Assembly (NCBI GenBank): GCA_030684835.1
Contig: JAUXWZ010000151.1
Coordinates: 1 to 47,342 of the forward strand
Length of the DNA stretch: 47,342 nucleotides
Direction of reading: 5' to 3'
DNA from: Beijerinckiaceae bacterium
Lineage (GTDB): Bacteria; Pseudomonadota; Alphaproteobacteria; Rhizobiales; Beijerinckiaceae
Below are positions 18,231-26,271 of this stretch, one piece after another; position 1 is the stretch's first letter, and each line of letters starts with the position of its first letter. A program made the position numbers and the translations under genes. Below the pieces are notes generated by a model. The model had not been told where the DNA came from. It was given only the letters and a program-made list of their open reading frames with translations, and made no database searches.

Positions 18231-18329
18231 GGCATGTGCACTTCGTAACGCGGGCGCGCTTCGTAACGCAGGCGCGCTTTTTAACGCAGGGGCGCTTGCC
18301 TCGGGTAACGCAGGGGCGCTTGCCTCGGG
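18228..18329 (+). repeat. Tandem repeat array starting at the 2-hydroxyacid dehydrogenase stop codon
   Basis: Five units each beginning with TAA: 18228 (the real stop), 18246, 18264, 18282 and 18306. Spacings are 18, 18, 18 and 24 bases, so every TAA is in frame with the gene. The last two units are identical 24-mers starting TAACGCAGGGGCGCTTGCC. The first three are diverged 18-mers ending CTTCG or CTTTT. The array fills the gap to the convergent NUDIX gene. Confidence 0.85.
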
Positions 18330-18339
18330 CGGGTCCGCA

Positions 18340-18810
18340 TCAGGCGGCTGTTTTCTCTGCGGCCTTCTCTGCGCCAAAAGCGCGGATGATGTCGCCAAGC
18401 CCGGTATCGTCCACGAGGTCCGCCGCTTCGCTCCAGGCGCACCAGCGTGTTTTCCGCGCGGCCTTTTCCGGCCAGCTCCGGCTGCGGGACTTCACCTCCA
18501 TCGGAAACACTTCGACAAGGCATCGCCATACCGCGCCATTGCGCTTGCGCTTGTTGTAGTGGAACGAGCCCGCCGGTTTGGATGCGATCTCACCCTTGAC
18601 GCCGGCCTCCTCGTAAGCCTCGCGCCGGGCGGTTTCGAAATTGGAGCGGCCCTTCATGGGCCAGCCTTTCGGCACGATCCATCTGCCGGTGTCCAGCGAA
18701 GACACGAGCAGAACCTCCAGCCTCTTCTCCTGCCGATAAGGCAGGGCGGCGGCTTGCAGGCGCGCGCCGTCGGGCAGGATCTGTTTGGTTTCTGACTTGT
18801 ACTTCTTCAT
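18340..18810 (-). CDS. NUDIX hydrolase
   Basis: A 156-residue cytoplasmic pyrophosphohydrolase. The Nudix box reads GWPMKGRSNFETARREAYEE followed by AGV (about 51-73); it fits Gx5Ex7REUxEExGU except that the first Glu is Arg. Preceding VPKGW and following Phe/Tyr-rich strands resemble diphosphoinositol-polyphosphate-type or diadenosine-polyphosphate-type members. The C-terminus is rich in Ala/Lys. The start at 18810 (MKKYKSETK) is taken because the extension to 18876 has no family resemblance; no strong ribosome site is visible. Substrate unknown, probably a nucleoside polyphosphate. It converges on the dehydrogenase gene across a tandem repeat array. Confidence 0.86.
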   Translation of the reverse strand: MKKYKSETKQILPDGARLQAAALPYRQEKRLEVLLVSSLDTGRWIVPKGWPMKGRSNFETARREAYEEAGVKGEIASKPAGSFHYNKRKRNGAVWRCLVEVFPMEVKSRSRSWPEKAARKTRWCAWSEAADLVDDTGLGDIIRAFGAEKAAEKTAA

Positions 18811-18902
18811 CTTTGATTCGAACCCGGGGCCTTTATTGTGTATCCGCCGACGCCCCTTGTGCAAGCAAGTATGCAAGACGCATGCTGCCTATTGCAGCGG
18901 CG

Positions 18903-18924
18903 TGTTGCGCGCCCTTGCGCAACA
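18903..18924. promoter_or_regulatory. 8-base inverted repeat upstream of the yeiH-like gene
   Basis: TGTTGCGC (18903-18910) and GCGCAACA (18917-18924) form a perfect dyad with a 6-base spacer, 40-61 bases before the ATG at 18964. A smaller dyad CAACC-TT-GGTTG (18934-18945) follows. Both lie in the divergent NUDIX/yeiH gap. The size fits an operator for a dimeric regulator, but no regulator gene is nearby. Confidence 0.4.
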
Positions 18925-18963
18925 TGTAATGACCAACCTTGGTTGATTTAAGAAAAGTTCAGC

Positions 18964-19965
18964 ATGAATCGAGAGGAATCGCGGGGCGCTGTCCTGTCCC
19001 GTATCCCGGCAAGTTTGCCCGGCCTTGCGCTTTGCGCGGCCATTTCGGTCGCCGCATACGGTTTGAGCCGCACCCAGAGCTATTTCCCTATCTCGCCCAT
19101 GATGTTCGCGATTTTGATCGCCATCGGATTTGGAGCCACTTTTGGCGCGCCCGAATGGGCGAAAGCGGGGCAATCCTTCACACTGAAGCGCCTGCTGCGC
19201 CTCGCCATCGTTTTGCTTGGCTTCCAGCTCACCGCGGCTGATGTGGGCGTCCTGGGCGTTAAGGCCGTCGTCGTCATCCTCGGCGCGCTCGTGCTCACGT
19301 TTTTTTTCACCCGTTGGTTCGGGACGCTGATCGGCGTTGATCGCGGCTTGTCGGAGCTCATCGCCTCCGGCACCGCAATTTGCGGCGCGTCCGCCATTGT
19401 CGCGACGAATTCGGTGACCCGCGCACCGCAGGAAGATGTGTTCTATTCGCTCGCCACGATCACGTTTTTCGGCACGCTGGCCATGTTCATCCTGCCCGCG
19501 CTCTACGGCCCGCTTGGGCTCACGGCCGTAGAATATGGCCTGTGGGCAGGAGGCTCCATTCACGAGGTCGCGCAGGTTGTGGCCGCGGGGTTCATCGCAG
19601 GCCAGCACGAAGGCGAGACGGCGATGATTGCCAAACTGGTGCGCGTCGCGGCCATGGCGCCGATGATCCTCTGGCTTGGCGCGGCGCGCCCCAAAGGCGA
19701 TGGACCGGCGCCTCCAATTCCGTGGTTCGTAGTCGGTTTCGCAGCCGTCATTCTGCTCAACAGCGTCATCGAGTTGCCGGTCTGGTTTCGGCAATGGGCG
19801 CAATTCGTGACCATTTTTCTGCTCACCATGGCGCTCGCCGCGCTGGGGCTTGGCGCCGATCTGCGCAAGCTGCGCATGAAGGGGCCGCGCCCTCTGGCGG
19901 TGGGCGCCGTCGCAACGCTGTTCGTCACGTTGACCATGCTTGGCGGCATCTGGCTGATCCGCTGA
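18964..19965 (+). CDS. YeiH-family putative sulfate exporter (UPF0324)
   Basis: A 333-residue inner-membrane protein with about ten hydrophobic segments. The family motif GTAICGASAIVATNSV lies near 139-154, with SIHEVAQVVAAG near 199-210. Members have been linked to export of sulfate or taurine-derived sulfite, but transport has rarely been shown, so the substrate is inferred. The ATG at 18964 gives a full-length family protein. A dyad-rich divergent gap precedes it. Directly after its stop lies a degenerate 14-base tandem repeat. Confidence 0.9.
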   Translation: MNREESRGAVLSRIPASLPGLALCAAISVAAYGLSRTQSYFPISPMMFAILIAIGFGATFGAPEWAKAGQSFTLKRLLRLAIVLLGFQLTAADVGVLGVKAVVVILGALVLTFFFTRWFGTLIGVDRGLSELIASGTAICGASAIVATNSVTRAPQEDVFYSLATITFFGTLAMFILPALYGPLGLTAVEYGLWAGGSIHEVAQVVAAGFIAGQHEGETAMIAKLVRVAAMAPMILWLGAARPKGDGPAPPIPWFVVGFAAVILLNSVIELPVWFRQWAQFVTIFLLTMALAALGLGADLRKLRMKGPRPLAVGAVATLFVTLTMLGGIWLIR

Positions 19966-19970
19966 CGTGT

Positions 19971-20055
19971 GCGGGGATTCTACAAGCAGGATTCTACAAG
20001 CGGGATTTTCCAGCGGGACTAGCTAACCGGGACTTGCCTATCGGGCGTTTCTGCG
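19971..20055 (+). repeat. Degenerate 14-base tandem repeat after the yeiH-like gene
   Basis: Five to six units of 13-15 bases, each starting with a GCGGGA-like hexamer, run from 5 bases after the stop TGA. Examples are GCAGGATTCTACAA (19986-19999), GCGGGACTAGCTAA (20013-20026) and CCGGGACTTGCCTA (20027-20040). Copies become more diverged to the right. The array ends about 40 bases before the next gene. Confidence 0.75.
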
Positions 20056-20097
20056 TAACGTCCGCCGCGAAATTGAAAAGGGAAGGGGACGGACCCG

Positions 20098-20883
20098 ATG
20101 TTCGCCACAACGCGCGACGGCACTAAGATTTTCTACAAACTTTCCGGCCAGACAGGCTCAACTCGCCGCGTGGCGCTTTTGCATTCGCTGGCGATGGACC
20201 ACACGTTCTGGGCGCCGATCGCAGAGCGCCTCAAGGGCGAAGCGGCGATTCTGACGATCGATTGCCGCGGCCACGGCAAGTCCGACAAGCCCGCCGGGCC
20301 CTACACGGTTGAACTTTTTGCCGACGATCTTGCCGATGTGTTCGACCAGATTGGCTGGGACAAGGCGGTTGTCTCCGGCGCATCAATGGGCGGTTGCGTG
20401 TCGCTTGCCTTCGCGACGCGCTACCCTCAGCGCGTGACGGGCCTTGGCCTGTTCGATACGACCGCCTGCTACGGCGCGCCGGCGCCTTGGGAAGAGCGCG
20501 CGCAAAAGGCGCTCGCCGAAGGACTCGCCAGCCTCACGACATTCCAGCAGACGCGCTGGTTCTCGGACAAGTTCCGAGCCGACAATCCGCACGTCGTGCA
20601 GGCGGCAGTCGATGTTTTCCTGGCCAACGAATTGCCGCCCTACGCCGAAACCTGCCGCATGCTCGGCTCAGCCGACCTGCGGGCCGCGCTGCCCTCCATC
20701 AAGGTTCCCGCGCGCATCATCGTGGGCTCGGAAGATTACGCGACGCCCGTTGACATGGCGAAGACGATGCACGAGGGCATCGCGGGCTCAACGATGGAAA
20801 TCATCGAAGGCGCGCGCCATCTCTCGCCGCTGGAAATTCCAGACAAGATCGCGGACGAATTGCGCGTGTTGCTGGGCGAGTGA
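20098..20883 (+). CDS. Alpha/beta-fold hydrolase, enol-lactonase-like
   Basis: A 261-residue soluble hydrolase. The catalytic triad is visible as Ser96 (SGASMGG), Asp213 (VGSEDYATP) and His241 (EGARHLSPLE). The oxyanion region is LLHSLAMDHTFW (27-38). Size and motifs resemble 3-oxoadipate enol-lactonase (PcaD) and similar C-C or ester hydrolases, but no other protocatechuate genes are present, so the substrate is not assigned. The ATG at 20098 has a purine-rich GGGAAGGGGACGG site upstream. It ends at a strong terminator shared with the convergent hydrolase gene. Confidence 0.88.
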   Translation: MFATTRDGTKIFYKLSGQTGSTRRVALLHSLAMDHTFWAPIAERLKGEAAILTIDCRGHGKSDKPAGPYTVELFADDLADVFDQIGWDKAVVSGASMGGCVSLAFATRYPQRVTGLGLFDTTACYGAPAPWEERAQKALAEGLASLTTFQQTRWFSDKFRADNPHVVQAAVDVFLANELPPYAETCRMLGSADLRAALPSIKVPARIIVGSEDYATPVDMAKTMHEGIAGSTMEIIEGARHLSPLEIPDKIADELRVLLGE

Positions 20884-20927
20884 ACCAAACGAACGCGACG
20901 ATTTCAAACAATGCGACTCGCGGATGA

Positions 20928-20960
20928 ACAAAGGGCGGCAATGCGCCGCCCTTTGTTTTT
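20928..20960. terminator. Rho-independent terminator between convergent hydrolase genes
   Basis: ACAAAGGGCGGC (20928-20939) pairs perfectly with GCCGCCCTTTGT (20945-20956) around a 5-base loop, followed on the plus strand by TTTT. It ends the plus-strand hydrolase gene. Its left arm starts with A-rich sequence, so it can also serve the minus-strand operon. Confidence 0.9.
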
Positions 20961-20978
20961 GTCCGTTGCGTGGATTGT

Positions 20979-21845
20979 TTAGGCCGGAAAATACTTGTCC
21001 AGCCAATCGAACACGACGCTGCGCACGCGCGTGTTGGTCTCGGCGAACATGAAGTGATCCGTCTCGGCGAAAAGGTGCAGGTCGCAGGGCTGGCCGGCGC
21101 GTGCGAACATGCCGAGCGATTGCTCTGTCGGCGTCACTGAGTCGACCGACGAATGCAGCAACAGCAGCGGACGCGGCGCCATTTGCGCGACGACCTCCTC
21201 CGCCTTGAAGTCGTACATGCTTTGCGCGGTTTCCGCCGGGAAAGTCTGGATCGAGCCCGGCACTACGTGGCCGCGCAATTCCTGCGGGATGGGCACGATC
21301 TCGTAGCGCGGCACCATCAGCGACTGGCCCGTGCGCTCGCGATGGCGCTTGCCCTCTTCGAGCATCGCGGTGAACTTCGCCCATTGCTCAGCGCCTGGAT
21401 GCTGGCCCTGAAACTTGCGTTCGCCATTGCCCCAGCCGCCGGAGGACACGACGGCGCCAACGCGCTTGTCGATGGAGCCCGTATAAACGGCGACCGCAGC
21501 ACCGAAGCTCGAACCCAGAAGCGCGATGCGCGCGGGATCGACCTCTGCGCGCGTTTGCAAAAAGCTGATGGCGCTTTGCGTGTCCGCAACTTGCTCAAGA
21601 CAGATGACGCGGCCTTTTTCACCTTCACTGTCACCGCATCCGCGCATGTCAAATCCAAGCGTCACGTACCCGCGCTTGGAGAGCATGTCGCAGGGGATTT
21701 TGACATTGCCGGAATTCTTGTTGCTGCCAAATCCATGCAGCACGATGACAGCCGGGCGTCGCTCTCCCGGTTTGTAATCATCAGGCAGCGTGAGACGGCC
21801 CGACAGTGTCAGCCCTTCCGAAACAAACGTAATATTTTCCTGCAT
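20979..21845 (-). CDS. Alpha/beta hydrolase (esterase/dienelactone hydrolase-like)
   Basis: A 288-residue soluble hydrolase without signal peptide. The nucleophile is Ser113 in LLGSSFGAAVA; the acid and His are in LHSSVDSVTPTE and AETDHFMF near the C-terminus. The oxyanion motif VLHGFGSNKNSG is at 35-46 and GFDMRGCGDSEG at 64-75. It resembles acyl-CoA or feruloyl-type esterases and S9-like hydrolases. It is last in a five-gene minus-strand operon with three Bug receptors and an Ldh-family dehydrogenase (24-base gap to the preceding gene), suggesting hydrolysis of an imported ester, amide or lactone. Confidence 0.87.
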   Translation of the reverse strand: MQENITFVSEGLTLSGRLTLPDDYKPGERRPAVIVLHGFGSNKNSGNVKIPCDMLSKRGYVTLGFDMRGCGDSEGEKGRVICLEQVADTQSAISFLQTRAEVDPARIALLGSSFGAAVAVYTGSIDKRVGAVVSSGGWGNGERKFQGQHPGAEQWAKFTAMLEEGKRHRERTGQSLMVPRYEIVPIPQELRGHVVPGSIQTFPAETAQSMYDFKAEEVVAQMAPRPLLLLHSSVDSVTPTEQSLGMFARAGQPCDLHLFAETDHFMFAETNTRVRSVVFDWLDKYFPA

Positions 21846-21869
21846 CGTGGGCTCCGTTGGCTGTTTGGC

Positions 21870-22871
21870 CTATTTTACGAGGTCGAGAACTTCCTTCGGG
21901 GTCTCGACGATTTGTTTGGTGATTTGTGCGAGCACGTCGCCGCTAATCGGCGCGATAACGATGCGCAGCTTCGCCGCCTCGGCGAGAAAGTCTTTATCCT
22001 TCATCGTCGCTTCGAACGCCGCGCGCATCATCTTGGCGCGATCAGCCGGAACGCCCGGCGGCAGAAGCACGCTGCGGCCGTAGTCGGATTCTGCTGACAG
22101 AAATTCCGCCGCGCGCTTGTGCAGCGGATCGGTCATCAACTCGGCCAGCGTGGGCACGTCGGGCTCTGACGGTTCACGCGTGATCGCGGCGAACACGATG
22201 GGCTTGATCTTGCCTTCCTTGATTTCCTGCGGCAACGCGAGTTGCACCGAGAGCCACGAGGCGCCGCGTCCTTGAATTTCGCCGCGTTGCATGGCGAGGT
22301 TGAGATCGGCCGCGCCCTTGTAGCCCATGACCATTTTGAACTTCGTGCCAAGGAACTTGTTCATTGTGTCGGGCACAATGAAGGTCGGCGACGCCTTGCC
22401 AGTGGCGCCGATGATGACTTCCGTCTTCTTGGCGTCCTCAATGGTGAGCGCAGGGGCCGTGTGCCACAACGCCAGCATGTTGCGAATGGCGGCCATGTTG
22501 CCGAGCCAATACCACTCGCGCGCATCGTACTTGGCGAATTGCGGCTGCAAAACCTGGTTCAGCACGATGGTCTGTTGCAGCATGCCCATGGTCAGCCCAT
22601 CGCGGCTCGCCGTGTTGTGCAATTGAATCGCCGACTGGATGCCTCCGCCCTGACCGCCGCCGAAACGCACGACGATGTGCGGTCGACCGGGGATGTGCTT
22701 GGGCATGTGCGACGCGAGCGCGCGTGCGTAGGGGTCGAAACTGCCGCCGGGATCGGAGCCGACGATGAACGAAATTTCCTTGTCCTTGTAAACCGACGCG
22801 AGATCTTGCGCCCCCGCCATGGCGGGCAGAAGCGATAGGGCAGCGACGCCCAGTCCATAAATAGTGCGCAT
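21870..22871 (-). CDS. Bug-type (tripartite tricarboxylate transporter) substrate-binding protein
   Basis: A 333-residue periplasmic receptor. The signal peptide ends at MAGAQ (about residue 21). Bug-family features follow: VGSDPGGSFDPYARALASHMPKHIPG near 34-59, then VVRFGGGQGGG. A C-terminal FEATMKDKDFLAEAAKLRI region and the ending ETPKEVLDLVK are also typical. Bug proteins bind small carboxylates, amides or aromatic acids and feed TctAB-type permeases or signalling systems; no permease is present here. The start at 22871 has AAGGGGGAAACC upstream. It lies 14 bases after the Ldh gene and 24 before the hydrolase gene. Confidence 0.92.
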   Translation of the reverse strand: MRTIYGLGVAALSLLPAMAGAQDLASVYKDKEISFIVGSDPGGSFDPYARALASHMPKHIPGRPHIVVRFGGGQGGGIQSAIQLHNTASRDGLTMGMLQQTIVLNQVLQPQFAKYDAREWYWLGNMAAIRNMLALWHTAPALTIEDAKKTEVIIGATGKASPTFIVPDTMNKFLGTKFKMVMGYKGAADLNLAMQRGEIQGRGASWLSVQLALPQEIKEGKIKPIVFAAITREPSEPDVPTLAELMTDPLHKRAAEFLSAESDYGRSVLLPPGVPADRAKMMRAAFEATMKDKDFLAEAAKLRIVIAPISGDVLAQITKQIVETPKEVLDLVK

Positions 22872-22885
22872 GGTTTCCCCCTTAG

Positions 22886-23950
22886 TCAGATCGTGAACGA
22901 CGGCGGCTGCACGCCGCATGTGGTGGCCAGTTCTATCAATTGGGCGCGCAGACGCGGCGAAATCGGCACGCCATCGCGCGCGCGCAAACGCGCTTCGCTT
23001 TCGGAGCGCTCGCCCGGCAAGCGGATGGCCTGACTTTCGTCGGCGCGCGGCAGATCTTTGATGACATTGGCGAGCGCTGCGATGTCGTTCTCGTAATCGT
23101 CCAGCGCGCGAAACTTCGCCGCGTCGATGGCGATGAACATCTGGCTTTGCATATGAAATGATTTCTTGCCCGGCCCCAACATGTTGGCGAGCAGCGGAGC
23201 GCCTGCGAGAACGCTCGTCACACATTCAAACATCAACCCAAGTCCGGCGCCCTTTGGTCCGCCGATGGGCAGTGAAATGGCGGCCTCTTCGGGATCGCAT
23301 GTCGGCGCGCCTTCCGCGTCGAGCGCCCAACCAAGCGGGATAGGCTTCTTCTCGCGACGCGCCTGTTTCAGCTTGCCGTTGGAGGCGACCGAGGTCGCCA
23401 TGTCCAGCACGATGGCGCCATCTGGGCCACCCGGCACGCCGATGGCGAGAGGGCTTGTGGATAGACTTGCGGCGCGCGCACCGTGATAAGCCATGAGCGG
23501 GGGGCCGGAGCCCATCACCATCGCAACAAAACCTTGCCGCGCCGCCCGCTGTACATAATAGCCGACTGCGCCCGTATGCGCGGAGCGGCAGACGACGCCT
23601 GTCGCGACGCCGAAAATGCGCGCCCGGCGCATCGCTTCATCTGCGGCCATGATCATCGGGACCGGCCCCGCCGCGCGATCCGCGTCGATGCGGAATAACG
23701 CTGGCGCCACATCATCAAGACGCGGCGCGGCTGTTGGATTCATCTGGCCGCGTTCGATGAGGGACAAATAGGAGGGAAGCCGCTCCACGCCGTGCGAATC
23801 GACGCCGCGCAGGTCCGCCCAGACGAGGACGTCGGCGACCTGCGCGGCATGCTCTGCAGCCATGCCGCGCGACGTGAACAGACGAGCTGCAAAAGCGGCG
23901 AGCTCATTAGGGTCGATTGTGCTGCCTCCGGAGCCCGCCTCTTGTGTCAT
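22886..23950 (-). CDS. Ldh family oxidoreductase (malate/L-lactate/ureidoglycolate dehydrogenase type)
   Basis: A 354-residue cytoplasmic NAD(P)-dependent dehydrogenase of the YlbC/YjmC/MDH2 family, which oxidises 2-hydroxy acids such as L-malate, L-sulfolactate or ureidoglycolate. Typical stretches are DLRGVDSHGVERLPSYL (47-63, His53), CRSAHTGAVGYYVQRAA (121-137, His125) and LDMATSVASNGKL. The start at 23950 (MTQEAGSGG) follows AAGG by 11 bases; the longer frame to 24055 overlaps the previous gene. It sits between two Bug receptors with gaps of 13 and 14 bases, so its substrate is probably the compound they capture or a product of it. Confidence 0.9.
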   Translation of the reverse strand: MTQEAGSGGSTIDPNELAAFAARLFTSRGMAAEHAAQVADVLVWADLRGVDSHGVERLPSYLSLIERGQMNPTAAPRLDDVAPALFRIDADRAAGPVPMIMAADEAMRRARIFGVATGVVCRSAHTGAVGYYVQRAARQGFVAMVMGSGPPLMAYHGARAASLSTSPLAIGVPGGPDGAIVLDMATSVASNGKLKQARREKKPIPLGWALDAEGAPTCDPEEAAISLPIGGPKGAGLGLMFECVTSVLAGAPLLANMLGPGKKSFHMQSQMFIAIDAAKFRALDDYENDIAALANVIKDLPRADESQAIRLPGERSESEARLRARDGVPISPRLRAQLIELATTCGVQPPSFTI

Positions 23951-23963
23951 AGGATCAGACACC

Positions 23964-25004
23964 TTAGCGCCCGAGGGCTTTCTTGACGCGCCCGACAGTG
24001 TCGGCCGGCGTCTCGAACATGCGGGCGACGAACTTTTCCACTTCCTCACCCGCAAGCGGGTGAACGTCGATGTTCATCTTTTCGGCCTCGGCGAGAAGCT
24101 CTCGATCCTTCATCGTCGCATCAAACGCGCGCCTCATTTCGGTCAGTCTGTCCGTGGGGATTTCCGGCGGCGCGATGACGGGGCGCGCAAACGAGTTCTG
24201 GCTGTAGAACATCTCCAGCGCGCGCCGGTCGGTCTCGTTCTGGGCCAGGTCCAGCATCAGCGGCACTTTGAGCTGATTGAGTTGCGGGTGCCCTTTCAGA
24301 TCTTCCTGCGCAAAGACGCGGGCGAAGAGATCGGTCTTCAAAATGTCCGGGAATTGCACTTTCACGGTCGACCAGCCGAGCCCGCAAATGCCCTGCACTT
24401 CGTTGCGCTCCATCGCGAGAGTGACTTCGCGCGAACCCTTGTACCCGGTCACGATCTTCAGCTTGCCGCCCAGAAGGCCATTGGCGATTGTGGGGAAGTC
24501 GAAGGTCGTGCTGCCGGGCGCCGTTGCGCCAATGATCACGTCGCTGGCGATAAGTTCGGCCGGCGTCTTCGGCCCAGCATCGCGCCGCAGAAGGCATACG
24601 AGCACTTCAGAATGCGCGTTGCCGACATAGCGGAATTTTGCCGGATCATACGTGCGGCGCAGGCTTTCGCTCAGCAGAGGATCAACAATCACGCTGGGAA
24701 AAACAACGCCGACGAACGTGCCGTCCTTGGGCGCGCGGGTGTAGACATGGCTGGCCACGACGCCGCCGCCGGCGCCCGGCATGTTTGACGCGACGACCTG
24801 CGGGTTCCCCGGCAGATGCTTGCCAAAATGTCTGGACACTAGTCGACCGTACGTGTCGAGCCCGCCGCCGGTGGACGAGCCGATGGCGATCGTGACCTGC
24901 TTGTCCTTGAAAAACGGCTGTGCACTTTGTGCGTGAGCACAAGCCGTGAAAACGCTGGCCAGCGCGGCGCCTGCAAGCGCCGGCAGAATGGTGTGCTTTG
25001 TCAT
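23964..25004 (-). CDS. Bug-type (tripartite tricarboxylate transporter) substrate-binding protein
   Basis: A 346-residue periplasmic receptor, signal peptide ending at ACAHAQ (about residue 26). The pocket motif is GSSTGGGLDTYGRLVSRHFG (42-61), followed by MPGAGGGVVASHVY. Two Cys (LVCLLRRD and GICGLGW) may form a disulfide. The end ETPADTVGRVKKALG is family-like. It is second in the five-gene operon, 15 bases after the preceding Bug gene, and only distantly similar to its neighbours, so the three receptors probably bind different or related ligands rather than being recent duplicates. Confidence 0.92.
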   Translation of the reverse strand: MTKHTILPALAGAALASVFTACAHAQSAQPFFKDKQVTIAIGSSTGGGLDTYGRLVSRHFGKHLPGNPQVVASNMPGAGGGVVASHVYTRAPKDGTFVGVVFPSVIVDPLLSESLRRTYDPAKFRYVGNAHSEVLVCLLRRDAGPKTPAELIASDVIIGATAPGSTTFDFPTIANGLLGGKLKIVTGYKGSREVTLAMERNEVQGICGLGWSTVKVQFPDILKTDLFARVFAQEDLKGHPQLNQLKVPLMLDLAQNETDRRALEMFYSQNSFARPVIAPPEIPTDRLTEMRRAFDATMKDRELLAEAEKMNIDVHPLAGEEVEKFVARMFETPADTVGRVKKALGR

Positions 25005-25019
25005 GTCAGCCCCCGCAGC

Positions 25020-26024
25020 TTACTTCATCGCTTCCATGGCGCGCTCGACAATGTCCTTCGGCGCGTTGAGAATTTCGGCAGCGATTTTTTGCACTTCAGC
25101 GCCAGGCGTCGGCTCGATTTCGAGCCTGCGTTTGCTGGCGTCCGCGAGGAACGCCTTGTCAGCAACCATCTTGTCGAACGCGCCCCGCAATGTGGCGAGC
25201 CGGTCGGCCGGCACGCCCGGAGGAGCGATTAACGCGCGGCCGATCGCTGCGCCGGCGGACGCGAATTCGATGACCTTCTTATTCTGCGGGTCGCTGACCA
25301 ATTCCTGCATTAGCGGAACGTTCGCCAGCTCGCTGTTGCGCTTGAGCCCGCCCTGGATGAGCGGCATGAACTCGCCCGCCTGAATGGCGCCCATGTGCGT
25401 CGCGCGCCACGAGTTCCACGCGGAGGACACGAAGTCGACTTCGCCACGCTCCAGCGCGAGCACGGAATCCGCCGAGCCCTTGTAGCCGCACACGATATCG
25501 AACTGGAATCCGTCTAGCTCTTTCAACATGGCCGGATATTGGTAGCTCTGCGAATTGCGGCCCGTGCAACCGGCAACCGACTTCGTCTTGCGCATCTCGT
25601 CTGGCGTTCTGGCGGGCGCACCTTTGCGAAACACGAAGGCGGTGTTCACAGGTGCGAAGGAGCCGATGTAGGACATCTCCTGCACCTTCCATTTACCTAC
25701 CGCAGGCTCGAGAATTTGGGTATGCGCGATGGTCTCGGGGAAGAGCGCGATGACGCTGCCGTCTTTCGGCGCCTGTGCGTAAAAGAACGCGGTGGCGACC
25801 ACGCCGCCGCCTCCGGGCCGATGCTCCACAATGATGCTGGGGTTGCCGGGCAAGAAGTTTCTCATGTAGTCAGCGGCCAGCCGCGCATAAAGATCATAGG
25901 AGCCGCCCGGCGGATGCCCGAGCATGATCCGCATCGTCTGTTGCTGCGCTTGCGCCGCGCCAGCGAACGTGATCGCAGCCGCCGTTATGGTCGCCGCAGC
26001 GACTGATTTGAACGTGACGTTCAT
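25020..26024 (-). CDS. Bug-type (tripartite tricarboxylate transporter) substrate-binding protein
   Basis: A 334-residue periplasmic receptor, first gene of the five-gene minus-strand operon. The signal peptide is MNVTFKSVAAATITAAAI continuing to AQAQ (about residue 28). The pocket motif is LGHPPGGSYDLYARLAADYM (about 34-53), then HRPGGGGVVATAFF. The C-terminus NAPKDIVERAMEAMK is typical. The start at 26024 has a strong AAGGAGGG site upstream; the frame start at 26114 has none and would mask the signal peptide. Like the others in the window it lacks adjacent TctA/TctB permease genes. Confidence 0.93.
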   Translation of the reverse strand: MNVTFKSVAAATITAAAITFAGAAQAQQQTMRIMLGHPPGGSYDLYARLAADYMRNFLPGNPSIIVEHRPGGGGVVATAFFYAQAPKDGSVIALFPETIAHTQILEPAVGKWKVQEMSYIGSFAPVNTAFVFRKGAPARTPDEMRKTKSVAGCTGRNSQSYQYPAMLKELDGFQFDIVCGYKGSADSVLALERGEVDFVSSAWNSWRATHMGAIQAGEFMPLIQGGLKRNSELANVPLMQELVSDPQNKKVIEFASAGAAIGRALIAPPGVPADRLATLRGAFDKMVADKAFLADASKRRLEIEPTPGAEVQKIAAEILNAPKDIVERAMEAMK

Positions 26025-26271
26025 CGTTCGTTTCCCTCCTTGTGGCCGTTCGGCCTTCCTCTCACGATCGCTACGTTTTTTGGCGCCAAGACGGCGGTAA
26101 AGGTATGTGAACACTAGCAGAATCGGCGCTCTCGCAAGAGAGTCCTGAAGTTCCTGAACCCTTCACGTCGTATACGGACGCCATTTGTTGCGTTCTTATA
26201 GGTCTTCCTGTAGCGAAGCAACCAAACGCAAGGGTGCGTTGAGCGCCCGCCATGATCGGAATGGGGAGAGA
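26025..26271. promoter_or_regulatory. Divergent intergenic region between the Bug operon and the molybdenum hydroxylase
   Basis: 247 bases that must carry both promoters. A hairpin CTCTC-GCAA-GAGAG lies near 26131-26144. Strong ribosome sites flank it (AAGGAGGG for the Bug gene, GGGGAGAGA for the hydroxylase). No regulator gene is adjacent, and I could not define clear -35/-10 pairs. Confidence 0.4.

Noticed and set aside
17022..18398. Long N-terminal extension of the SH3-domain gene with PEASAPAL-like repeats
   Set aside because: This part is antisense to the 2-hydroxyacid dehydrogenase gene and its tandem repeat; the SH3 protein has a proper signal peptide starting at 17021.
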